Below are positions 1 to 5,289 of a DNA stretch of 5,958 bases, one piece after another. Position 1 is the first letter of the stretch. Each line of letters opens with the position of its first letter. The notes beneath the pieces are model-generated. The model made no database searches. It worked only from the letters and a program-made list of their open reading frames with translations, and was not told the origin of the DNA. The stretch is from Firmicutes bacterium UBA3910 (GTDB lineage: Bacteria > Bacillota > Limnochordia > Darwinibacteriales > Darwinibacteriaceae). The DNA is taken from positions 32,418-38,375 of the forward strand of contig DGFC01000181.1 of the NCBI GenBank assembly GCA_002391465.1, given 5' to 3'. Both the position numbers and the translations under genes were made by a program.

Positions 1-999
1 TTTCAATAGGCTGCCCAAGAGATTGACTTGCCCGATGCGCTGGGCTAGGTGTTTTTCATCCACAACCTCCTGCAGACCTATGGCCAGCGCTTCCATGTCC
101 CTGCCGGCAAGCCCGCCGTAGGTGGGGAAACCCTCCAGAGGAACGATCATGGCCTGACAGGCCCGGAACAGTTTTTCGTCCCCTTTGATGGCTAATACAC
201 CACCAATATTGACCAGCCCGTCCTTTTTGGCACTCATGGTCATGGCATCGCCGTAAGAAAACATCTCCCGCACAATCTCGAGAATGCTTTTGTCTTCGTA
301 CCCCGGTTCACGCTGCTTGATAAAATAGGCGTTTTCGGCAAAACGGGCGCTGTCCAAAACAACAGGAATCCCGTATTTCTGCCCTAAAGCATATACCGCC
401 CTCATGTTTGCCATGGCAACGGGCTGTCCGCCCACGCTGTTGCAGGTGATAGTGTTGACAATACAGGCAACGTTCTCTGCCCCCTGCTCTGCGATGAAAG
501 CTTCCAAGGCCTCCAAATCGAAATTGCCCTTGAAGGGATAATCCAGTTCGGTGTCCAGCGCTTCGGGGGTGATGAAGTTTACCGCCCTGGCCCGGGCCAA
601 TTCGATGTGGGCTTTGGTTGTATCAAAGTGCATGTTCCCCAGCACATACTGACCAGCACGCCTAACCAAGCGGGGAAAGAGAACCTGTTCCGCACCCCTG
701 CCCTGATGGGTGGGGAGCACATAGCGGTAACCGGTGATCTCCTGAACGGTTGCTTCCAGATGGTAGTAGTTGCGGCTGCCGGCGTAGGATTCATCGCCGA
801 GCATGAGTCCGGCCCACTGACGATCACTCATGGCGCCAGTGCCACTGTCTGTAAGCAGATCAATAAAAACCTCATCGCTGCGCAATAAAAACGGGTTGTA
901 ACCTGCCCTGCGGATGCAGCCTAAACGCTCCTTTCTGCTCAAAAGCTCAATCCGCTCCACCATTTTTATCTTAAACGGTTCCGGTCCATAGGAGGCCAC
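1..999 (-). CDS. tnaA: Tryptophanase (tryptophan indole-lyase), 3'-truncated by window edge
   Basis: PLP-dependent beta-eliminating lyase splitting L-tryptophan into indole, pyruvate and ammonia in the cytoplasm. The first 333 codons are visible; family members run about 450-475 residues, so the C-terminus lies left of the window. Seen: EPFKIK near the N-terminus, [14 protein letters not shown] (45-58), the THQGRG PLP-phosphate loop (97-102), DSARF (216-220, Asp216 facing the PLP nitrogen), and SAKKD (256-260) with Lys259 as the Schiff-base lysine. The sister enzyme is tyrosine phenol-lyase. Where that enzyme has F-T-T-T, with Thr124 near the phenol, this protein has F-D-T-T (Asp126, bases 622-624), as tryptophanases do; [16 protein letters not shown] is also tryptophanase-like. 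Other specificity residues lie in the missing C-terminus, so tyrosine phenol-lyase is not fully excluded. The start is GTG at 997-999 with GGAG eight bases upstream; the later ATG would remove the conserved EPFKIK segment. Confidence 0.9.
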   Translation of the reverse strand, partial: MASYGPEPFKIKMVERIELLSRKERLGCIRRAGYNPFLLRSDEVFIDLLTDSGTGAMSDRQWAGLMLGDESYAGSRNYYHLEATVQEITGYRYVLPTHQGRGAEQVLFPRLVRRAGQYVLGNMHFDTTKAHIELARARAVNFITPEALDTELDYPFKGNFDLEALEAFIAEQGAENVACIVNTITCNSVGGQPVAMANMRAVYALGQKYGIPVVLDSARFAENAYFIKQREPGYEDKSILEIVREMFSYGDAMTMSAKKDGLVNIGGVLAIKGDEKLFRACQAMIVPLEGFPTYGGLAGRDMEALAIGLQEVVDEKHLAQRIGQVNLLGSLLK

Positions 1000-1005
1000 G
1001 GCAAA

Positions 1006-1014
1006 CTCTCCTTT
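1006..1014 (-). promoter_or_regulatory. Ribosome binding site of tryptophanase
   Basis: Read on the minus strand this is AAAGGAGAG. Its GGAG core lies eight bases before the GTG at 997-999, which supports the GTG start over the in-frame ATG twelve codons later. Confidence 0.7.
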
Positions 1015-1032
1015 CTGGGCTTCGTTATTCTT

Positions 1033-1092
1033 TTATTTCAGTATTACGGTTAGCCGGGACTGTTCTCCTTCCCATTTACGAAAAATGGACAT
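1033..1092 (-). CDS. Candidate TnaC-like leader peptide (19 aa, one Trp)
   Basis: A short frame upstream of tryptophanase on the same strand would encode MSIFRKWEGEQSRLTVILK, ending in TAA 33 bases before the tryptophanase GTG. GAGG (1096-1099) lies three bases before the ATG, a short but possible spacing. E. coli TnaC, the leader that senses free tryptophan inside the ribosome, has a Lys-Trp pair and ends 12 residues after the Trp; this frame also has Lys-Trp (6-7) and ends 12 residues after Trp7. The Asp and terminal Pro important in E. coli are absent (Gln11 and Lys19 here). There is no room for the long Rho-dependent spacer of E. coli. This may be chance; an overlapping 9-codon GTG frame starts at 1105. 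Confidence 0.25.
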   Translation of the reverse strand: MSIFRKWEGEQSRLTVILK

Positions 1093-1114
1093 ACACCTCT
1101 TTCACTGGGGAGAA

Positions 1115-1143
1115 GTCCTGTTAATCAACGCCTGAGGCAGGAC
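1115..1143. repeat. Inverted repeat in the divergent intergenic region
   Basis: GTCCTG (1115-1120) and CAGGAC (1138-1143) are perfect 6-bp complements separated by 17 bases. A smaller palindrome-like CCTGAGG (1131-1137) sits inside. It lies between the divergent tryptophanase and alaX genes, with the right arm touching the putative alaX promoter -35 box. On the minus strand it would fall in the tryptophanase leader transcript, upstream of the candidate leader peptide. It could be an operator or an RNA hairpin. No T-run follows it on either strand, so it is not a simple intrinsic terminator. Confidence 0.4.
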
Positions 1144-1166
1144 AATTTTCCCTGACTGCGAATAAT
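1139..1166 (+). promoter_or_regulatory. Candidate sigma-A promoter for alaX
   Basis: AGGACA (1139-1144, four of six matches to TTGACA) and AATAAT (1161-1166, five of six matches to TATAAT) are separated by 16 bases. Transcription would begin near 1173 and leave a short leader before alaX. The same AT-rich block read on the minus strand gives TATTAT (1162-1167), a possible -10 box for tryptophanase, but I see no convincing -35 box for it. Confidence 0.4.
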
Positions 1167-1190
1167 AAAGGTAATTGAATTCCCATCACT

Positions 1191-1200
1191 AAGGAAGTGA
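1191..1200 (+). promoter_or_regulatory. Strong Shine-Dalgarno that conflicts with the GTG start of alaX
   Basis: AAGGAAGTGA differs by one base from AAGGAGGTGA, the full complement of the 16S rRNA tail. It overlaps the GTG annotated as the alaX start, leaving no normal spacing. It sits five bases before the in-frame ATC at 1206-1208, which suggests that initiation may occur at that non-standard codon. Confidence 0.5.
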
Positions 1201-2369
1201 ACGCAATCAGCGATAAGTTATACTACAGCGATCCTTGGCTGCAGAAGGTAAATACAGTCGCTTTGTCCTGTGAACCCGCAGGGGAGAACTATGAGGCTGT
1301 TCTGCGGGAAACGATCTTTTACCCCACCGGAGGCGGGCAGCCCCATGACCTGGGCTCCATTAATGGAGTTCCCCTCCTCGATGTCATTTTGCGGGAGGAC
1401 GAGGTCTACCACGTTCTATCCTCGCCCATTACCCCAGGTCCGGTGGAGTGCGTTTTGGACTGGGACAGGCGGCTTGATCATATGCAGCAGCATACCGGTC
1501 AGCACCTGTTATCTGCAGTACTGCTCAAAGAGTACGGTTACGCCACAGAAAGCTTCCACTTGGGTGCTGAATACTCAAGTATAGACATATCCACCTCTAG
1601 TTTCCCTGTTGATGAGCAGACTAGGGTTGAGGAAGTTGTAAACAGCATCATTTTCCAAAACGTACCAATCCACATTTATTGGGCAGCTCAAGCGGAATTA
1701 GATAAGCTGCCCCTGCGTAAAGTGCCCGATCTGGAAGGCGATCTGCGCATCGTGGAAATCTCCGGTTGGGATCTTTCCCCCTGCTCTGGCACGCATCTCT
1801 CCAGTACCGGACAGCTCTCTTTGTTCAAACTCCTGCGGACAGAAAACTACAAAGGTATGATCCGCGTCTATTTCCTCTGCGGTACGCGGGCTTTCCGCGA
1901 TTACCAATCTAAGCACGCAATCTGCAGCGAGCTGGGTGCTATTCTCTCTGTGCCCATTGCTGAGCTGCCGACCCGCACAGAGCAAGAGCTCAACACGAAG
2001 CGGGAGTTGGAGCGTGAGATAGCAGAACTGAAAACTAGAGTAATGGAACTGCACGCTCAGACACTGGTCAGCAGCGGAGGCGAGTCTCCTCTGGTAGCAG
2101 AGCTTCCCACCGGCAGTTTAGAAGATGCCAAACTTCTGGCCAACTCTGTCCTCAACCTCGGCACATTCAGCGTCGTCGTTAAGCTGCAGAACCACCTTTT
2201 TCTTGCCCATAACCGCTCTGACTCACTCCACTGTGGGCAGCTGGTGAAAGAACTGGCCCTGCCCTTAGGTGGGCGTGGTGGCGGTAGTCCCTCCAGTGCC
2301 CAGGTCTTTTTCCCGGAGCAGGAAGGGAAAGAGGAGTTCTTCCGGCTGCTCTTGGAGGAGCTGAAGTAG
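1197..2369 (+). CDS. alaX: Alanyl-tRNA editing protein, long form (AlaX-L type, with DHHA1 domain)
   Basis: A free-standing trans-editing hydrolase that deacylates tRNA-Ala mischarged with serine (or glycine) in the cytoplasm, resembling the editing half of alanyl-tRNA synthetase. Seen: an N-terminal beta-barrel region with GGGQP (45-49); a zinc site made of HTGQH (His99, His103) and CSGTH (Cys196, His200); a charged helical stretch, probably coiled coil, at about 262-290; and a C-terminal DHHA1/C-Ala-like domain with the glycine-rich GGRGGGSPSSAQ (358-369). The length of 390 residues suits the long AlaX class. No aminoacylation domain is present, so it is not a synthetase. The start is uncertain: GTG 1197 is the only standard start, but its AAGGA lies too close. 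ATC at 1206 would give ISDKLYYSD, aligning with the usual M-x-E/D-KLYYED beginning of homologues. Probably first of the plus-strand group; the next gene's ATG is 47 bases on. Confidence 0.93.
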   Translation: MNAISDKLYYSDPWLQKVNTVALSCEPAGENYEAVLRETIFYPTGGGQPHDLGSINGVPLLDVILREDEVYHVLSSPITPGPVECVLDWDRRLDHMQQHTGQHLLSAVLLKEYGYATESFHLGAEYSSIDISTSSFPVDEQTRVEEVVNSIIFQNVPIHIYWAAQAELDKLPLRKVPDLEGDLRIVEISGWDLSPCSGTHLSSTGQLSLFKLLRTENYKGMIRVYFLCGTRAFRDYQSKHAICSELGAILSVPIAELPTRTEQELNTKRELEREIAELKTRVMELHAQTLVSSGGESPLVAELPTGSLEDAKLLANSVLNLGTFSVVVKLQNHLFLAHNRSDSLHCGQLVKELALPLGGRGGGSPSSAQVFFPEQEGKEEFFRLLLEELK

Positions 2370-2402
2370 CAATCCCCATGCTTTACATCACTAATTGGAA
2401 AT

Positions 2403-2408
2403 AGGTGA
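2403..2408 (+). promoter_or_regulatory. Ribosome binding site fixing the HD-GYP start at ATG 2417
   Basis: AGGTGA matches the anti-Shine-Dalgarno sequence and lies eight bases before ATG 2417. An in-frame GTG at 2405 would add four residues but falls inside this site and has no good site of its own. Confidence 0.65.
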
Positions 2409-2416
2409 GGGGGCTT

Positions 2417-3241
2417 ATGAGAAACAAATCCTATCTCAGCATTTCACTGCTGATCGTTCTTCCCATTCTTTCTGCCCTGTGGCTGTTTATATATTCTCCC
2501 AGCCCCATCCCGGGCCTTATCGTTCTGCTCTGGACTGGAGCTGCCGGCCTTTATTTTTATCATCTTAACCGCAGGCACCGCGCTGAGCTGGAGGCTGTTT
2601 TAACCCTGCAGCGGGCCAGTGTATCCGCCCTGGTGGATCTGGCCCAAATGCGCGACCACGGTGTGACCGGTTCCCATATGCACCGCTTAACCTACTATGC
2701 CGATGTCCTCTGTGCTGACCTAGATCTGTCCCCCGAATTGAGGGACATCATCGCCAGAACGATCTCACTGCATGATATAGGCAAAGTGGGCGTACCGGAC
2801 CGGATCTTGAACAAACCCGGTCCCCTCACGGCAGATGAGTGGGCCATGATTAAACAGCATCCCCTGGCAGGCGCCATGGTCCTGGATTCCATCACAGAGG
2901 ATCTAACCATCACCAACCCGGAGGCGTTAGACTACCTCAATATTGCAAAAGAAATAGCCCTCTACCACCACGAAAAATGGGATGGTTCGGGCTATCCCAT
3001 GGGTCTGAAGGGGGAAGAGATTCCCCTCAGTGCCCGGATTGCCGCCTTGTGCGATGTTTACGATTCGCTGCGCAGTCCGCGCCCCTACAAAAGGCCGTTT
3101 ACCCATGAAGAGGCAGTGGCAATTGTTAAGAGCGGCAAAGGTACCCACTTCGATCCAGAGTTGGTCCAGCGTTTCCTGCGGCTGGCAGATCATTTCGCAG
3201 CAATTTGGAATGAACACGGCGAACTTGTGGGTAATTCGTGA
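2417..3241 (+). CDS. Membrane-anchored HD-GYP domain phosphodiesterase
   Basis: Likely hydrolyses the second messenger cyclic di-GMP (or a related cyclic dinucleotide) at the inner face of the membrane. The 274-residue protein has two hydrophobic segments (about 7-25 and 31-50) forming an N-terminal hairpin, a short helical linker, then one HD-GYP domain (about 65-260). Seen: HDIGKVGVPDRILNKPG (119-135) with His119-Asp120; His148; HHEKWDGSGYP (184-194) with His184, His185 and the GYP triad; DVYDSLRSPRPY (213-224); and FDPELV. Metal ligands expected at His87, His119, Asp120, His148, His184, His185 and Asp213 are all present. The glutamate that binds a third metal in some members (four residues before His87) is Val83, pointing to a two-metal site. 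About ten extra residues (around 160-176) precede the HH pair. No receiver, PAS or GAF domain is seen, so the input is presumably the membrane segment or a partner. Confidence 0.93.
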   Translation: MRNKSYLSISLLIVLPILSALWLFIYSPSPIPGLIVLLWTGAAGLYFYHLNRRHRAELEAVLTLQRASVSALVDLAQMRDHGVTGSHMHRLTYYADVLCADLDLSPELRDIIARTISLHDIGKVGVPDRILNKPGPLTADEWAMIKQHPLAGAMVLDSITEDLTITNPEALDYLNIAKEIALYHHEKWDGSGYPMGLKGEEIPLSARIAALCDVYDSLRSPRPYKRPFTHEEAVAIVKSGKGTHFDPELVQRFLRLADHFAAIWNEHGELVGNS

Positions 3242-3242
3242 T

Positions 3243-3335
3243 AATTCGACATAATCCAGCAAAAAGAGGAATAGGAACAGCCCGCGCCGAAAGGTCGAAT
3301 TGGAAAGATTCTGACTAAATGAGGAGTGGGCTGTT
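3243..3335 (+). repeat. Two interleaved inverted repeats before the kinase gene (possible RNA pseudoknot)
   Basis: The gap between the HD-GYP and kinase genes carries two perfect 8-bp inverted repeats. Repeat A is AATTCGAC (3243-3250) with GTCGAATT (3294-3301). Repeat B is AACAGCCC (3276-3283) with GGGCTGTT (3328-3335), extendable to 10 pairs with one G-U. The arms alternate A-B-A-B, the order of an H-type pseudoknot, with single-stranded stretches of about 25, 8 and 24 bases. The last arm ends exactly at the kinase GTG, and the ribosome binding site GAGGAG lies at the edge of the third stretch. No T-run follows, so intrinsic termination is not indicated. Function is unknown; control of kinase translation is inference. 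Confidence 0.4.
3321..3326 (+). promoter_or_regulatory. Ribosome binding site of the sensor kinase
   Basis: GAGGAG lies nine bases before GTG 3336 and supports that start. The bases between it and the start codon form one arm of inverted repeat B, so pairing there would compete with initiation. Confidence 0.6.
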
Positions 3336-4652
3336 GTGATCGTTGCTCCCTTATTGTCCTTTGTGGTACATTGGTTTCTTATGGCGGTACGGACCTTTGT
3401 GTCCCGTAGTATGATAAAACGTCCCACTTCCGGCAAAAAGCTGGCCTACTATGCGACTGCCGCCTCTCTGTTCCAATTTCTCCTGGGACATTGGCCTTTT
3501 TTTATATCCAGGATCCTCCTGGAAACTATAGGGCGAATCGGGCTGCACGCGCTGTTTTTCCAGGCCCCCCTCTTCCCCGATGCGGTCGTGGGCGTTGCCC
3601 TACCCCACATCCTGTGTTACGCCTCCTGCCTAACCTTACTGCCCCTCATTTCCTCCTTACTGGGCAGACCCCTTGATCCCGCTGTGGGTGATTTACTCAC
3701 CCACGTACCCTGCCTAGTCGTGGCCCTTTATTACATCTCCCGCAGGATGCTCACGGAGAAGGGGCCATCCTCCTCCGGTTCATCCCATCAGATCACTTTT
3801 CGGGCTTCACTCATCATTGCCCTCAACTTCCCGCTGCAGTGTGTGGCTCTCTGGACCTTGGTCCGAGCCTCTGAGAACGTATCCCCCGCAACTATCGCCT
3901 TTTTGACTGCGGGAATCCCCCTCGCTCCCCTCCTCGCAGCAACCCTCGTGCTGCAGCTGCGGGCTATCGAACGGGAGCGGAAAGGGAAGGAATACCATGC
4001 CCTACAAAATCGGATGAAGAGCTCCGTTGTACAGGCCCTGCGGGAAGAACGGCACGAATTTCTCAACAAACTGGCCCTGATTTCTGTCTACCTCCAGCTC
4101 GGCCAGTGGCATAAAGCCCAATCATACGTACAGTACGCGGCAGCCTCCCTTTCGGACGAACACGATTACCCACCACTGCCGGCGGACATCTGGTCAGCCC
4201 TACTGGAAGCAAAAAAACGAGCCGCGGCAGAAAAGGGGATCGAATTTCGACTCCACCTTAAGGCTGAGCCGCCCCAAAGCCAAGCTGAACAACGACTCCT
4301 GCCCCAACTCGTTTCTAATCTTTTGGATAACGCCTTCGAAGCGGTTTCCCGCGTCCCAAACCCCCAAGTAAAACTGTTCTGGGAGCGAAACGAGGAAGGC
4401 CGCGTTTTCCGAGTGAGCAACAACGGGCCGCCCATTCCACCTCGGCAGGCCAACATAATCTTTCAGCCAGGCGTAACCACCAAACAGGACTCCAACGGTA
4501 TACATGGCTGGGGTCTGGTGATCTGTCGGAGGATAGCTAAGGAGCTGGGCGGAACTCTCACTTTTGCCAGTACGGAAGGGGAAACCTCCTTCACCCTGAC
4601 ACTGCCTTCTTCTAAGGCTGACGCAGGGGCACCAGACGGCCCTCACCCTTAA
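3336..4652 (+). CDS. Multi-pass membrane sensor histidine kinase, Spo0B/CitA-type
   Basis: A two-component sensor that would autophosphorylate on His240 and pass the phosphate to a response regulator not present here. The N-terminal 210 residues hold about six or seven hydrophobic segments (near 1-21, 38-60, 84-108, 120-135, 155-177 and 184-207) and no recognisable extracellular or PAS domain, so the signal may be sensed within the membrane. The Spo0B-type H-box ERHEFLNKLALISVYLQLG (238-256) has Glu where the usual motif has Asp (RHD). The HATPase_c domain follows: N-box LVSNLLDNAFEA (325-336), G1-like VSNNGPPIP (360-368), IFQPGVTTK (375-383), G2 GWGL (391-394), and a final beta-strand region. 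In the G1 box the usual D-x-G-x-G is N-N-G-P-P, a variant I believe also occurs in this kinase subgroup. A helical linker at about 208-236 joins the halves. The ligand is unknown. Its last 41 bp overlap the convergent downstream gene. Confidence 0.9.
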   Translation: MIVAPLLSFVVHWFLMAVRTFVSRSMIKRPTSGKKLAYYATAASLFQFLLGHWPFFISRILLETIGRIGLHALFFQAPLFPDAVVGVALPHILCYASCLTLLPLISSLLGRPLDPAVGDLLTHVPCLVVALYYISRRMLTEKGPSSSGSSHQITFRASLIIALNFPLQCVALWTLVRASENVSPATIAFLTAGIPLAPLLAATLVLQLRAIERERKGKEYHALQNRMKSSVVQALREERHEFLNKLALISVYLQLGQWHKAQSYVQYAAASLSDEHDYPPLPADIWSALLEAKKRAAAEKGIEFRLHLKAEPPQSQAEQRLLPQLVSNLLDNAFEAVSRVPNPQVKLFWERNEEGRVFRVSNNGPPIPPRQANIIFQPGVTTKQDSNGIHGWGLVICRRIAKELGGTLTFASTEGETSFTLTLPSSKADAGAPDGPHP

Positions 4653-5274
4653 AGATCATCCCAGCGGGGATGTAACCGCGGGGAGAGGTAAGGGGATAGA
4701 CAATTGACCCGGGCCCAATTACTGTGCCTGGATTCAAGACCGCATTACAGCCCACTTCCACGCCATCGGCTAAAATAGCGCCTAGTTTGCGCCTACCGGT
4801 CTCTAAAGTCTGTCCATCCACTTTTATACTAACGTTCCCTTTCACCGACTTTAGGTTGGAAAGGATGGCACCGGCACCCAGATGGACACCCCTGCCCAAG
4901 ATAGAATCGCCCACGTAGTTGTAATGGGGCAGCTGAACGTCGGAGAAGACTATCGCCTGCTTGACCTCGCTGGCGTTGCCGATCACCACATTATCTCCCA
5001 CGATCACATTTCCCCGGATGTAGGCGTTAGGCCGGATCTGGCAGCCAGCTCCAATTAGAGCTGGTCCCACAATTACCGCCGTGTCCGCAATAGTAGTCCC
5101 TTCCCCTACCCAAATCCCCTGACCTATTTCCTCATACTTCTCCGGCGCTTCAGCCAGAATTTCCTCAATAAGTTCAGGAATCTGGGAAAGCAGTTCCCAG
5201 GGATACTTGACCCGGGTAAAGGCACCTGGGCAGGGACAGTTTGTCAGATCAAAGAAATTCGAAAAATCCAACAC
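4612..5274 (-). CDS. GlmU-C-like hexapeptide-repeat (left-handed beta-helix) acyltransferase
   Basis: Probably transfers an acyl (acetyl) group to an amino-sugar phosphate or sugar nucleotide in the cytoplasm; the substrate is not established. The 220-residue protein has a short helical N-terminus containing PWELL (25-29), then hexapeptide repeats from about 54 (VIVGPA, LIGAGC, QIRPNA, YIRGNV, IVGDNV, VIGNAS), the segment PHYNYVGDSILG (116-127), GAGAILSNLK, and further repeats to about 193. His117 and Tyr120 align with the catalytic His363 and Tyr366 of E. coli GlmU acetyltransferase. The uridylyltransferase half of GlmU is absent, so this is not a full GlmU. Such proteins in Bacillota are often annotated as UDP-GlcNAc pyrophosphorylase-related, a name the missing domain does not justify. 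It starts at GTG with GGGAGGT seven bases upstream. It lies 15 bp behind the PopT-like gene, evidently cotranscribed, and its 3' end overlaps the kinase gene. Confidence 0.88.
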   Translation of the reverse strand: MLDFSNFFDLTNCPCPGAFTRVKYPWELLSQIPELIEEILAEAPEKYEEIGQGIWVGEGTTIADTAVIVGPALIGAGCQIRPNAYIRGNVIVGDNVVIGNASEVKQAIVFSDVQLPHYNYVGDSILGRGVHLGAGAILSNLKSVKGNVSIKVDGQTLETGRRKLGAILADGVEVGCNAVLNPGTVIGPGSIVYPLTSPRGYIPAGMIFKGEGRLVPLRQP

Positions 5275-5277
5275 GAA

Positions 5278-5284
5278 AAATACC
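5278..5284 (-). promoter_or_regulatory. Ribosome binding site of the hexapeptide acyltransferase
   Basis: Read on the minus strand, ACCTCCC gives GGGAGGT, seven bases before GTG 5272-5274 and just after the TAA of the upstream membrane-protein gene. The arrangement fits one transcript and possibly coupled translation. Confidence 0.65.
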
Positions 5285-5289
5285 TCCCG

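Noticed and set aside
607..888. Plus-strand frame of 93 codons opposite tryptophanase
   Set aside because: The minus strand carries continuous tryptophanase homology throughout this stretch.
1698..2054. Open frame of 118 codons on the minus strand within alaX
   Set aside because: Antisense to the zinc-site region of alaX with no recognisable domain.
2386..2393. CATCACTA shared by the alaX (1184-1191) and HD-GYP upstream regions
   Set aside because: An 8-base match at different distances from the starts is easily chance; no further similarity or symmetry supports an operator.
2370..2416. Promoter or terminator between alaX and the HD-GYP gene
   Set aside because: TTTACA at 2382-2387 resembles a -35 box but the -10 position would fall on the ribosome binding site; no hairpin with T-run is present, so read-through from alaX is the simpler view.
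2927..3436. Open frame of 169 codons on the minus strand spanning the HD-GYP/kinase gap
   Set aside because: It covers the coding strand of conserved HD-GYP motifs and translates to a low-similarity, motif-free protein; a shadow frame.
4200..4646. Long open frame (148 codons) on the minus strand inside the kinase gene
   Set aside because: It is antisense to the HATPase domain, shows no family motifs and has no ribosome binding site that I can see; the plus-strand frame is clearly the gene.
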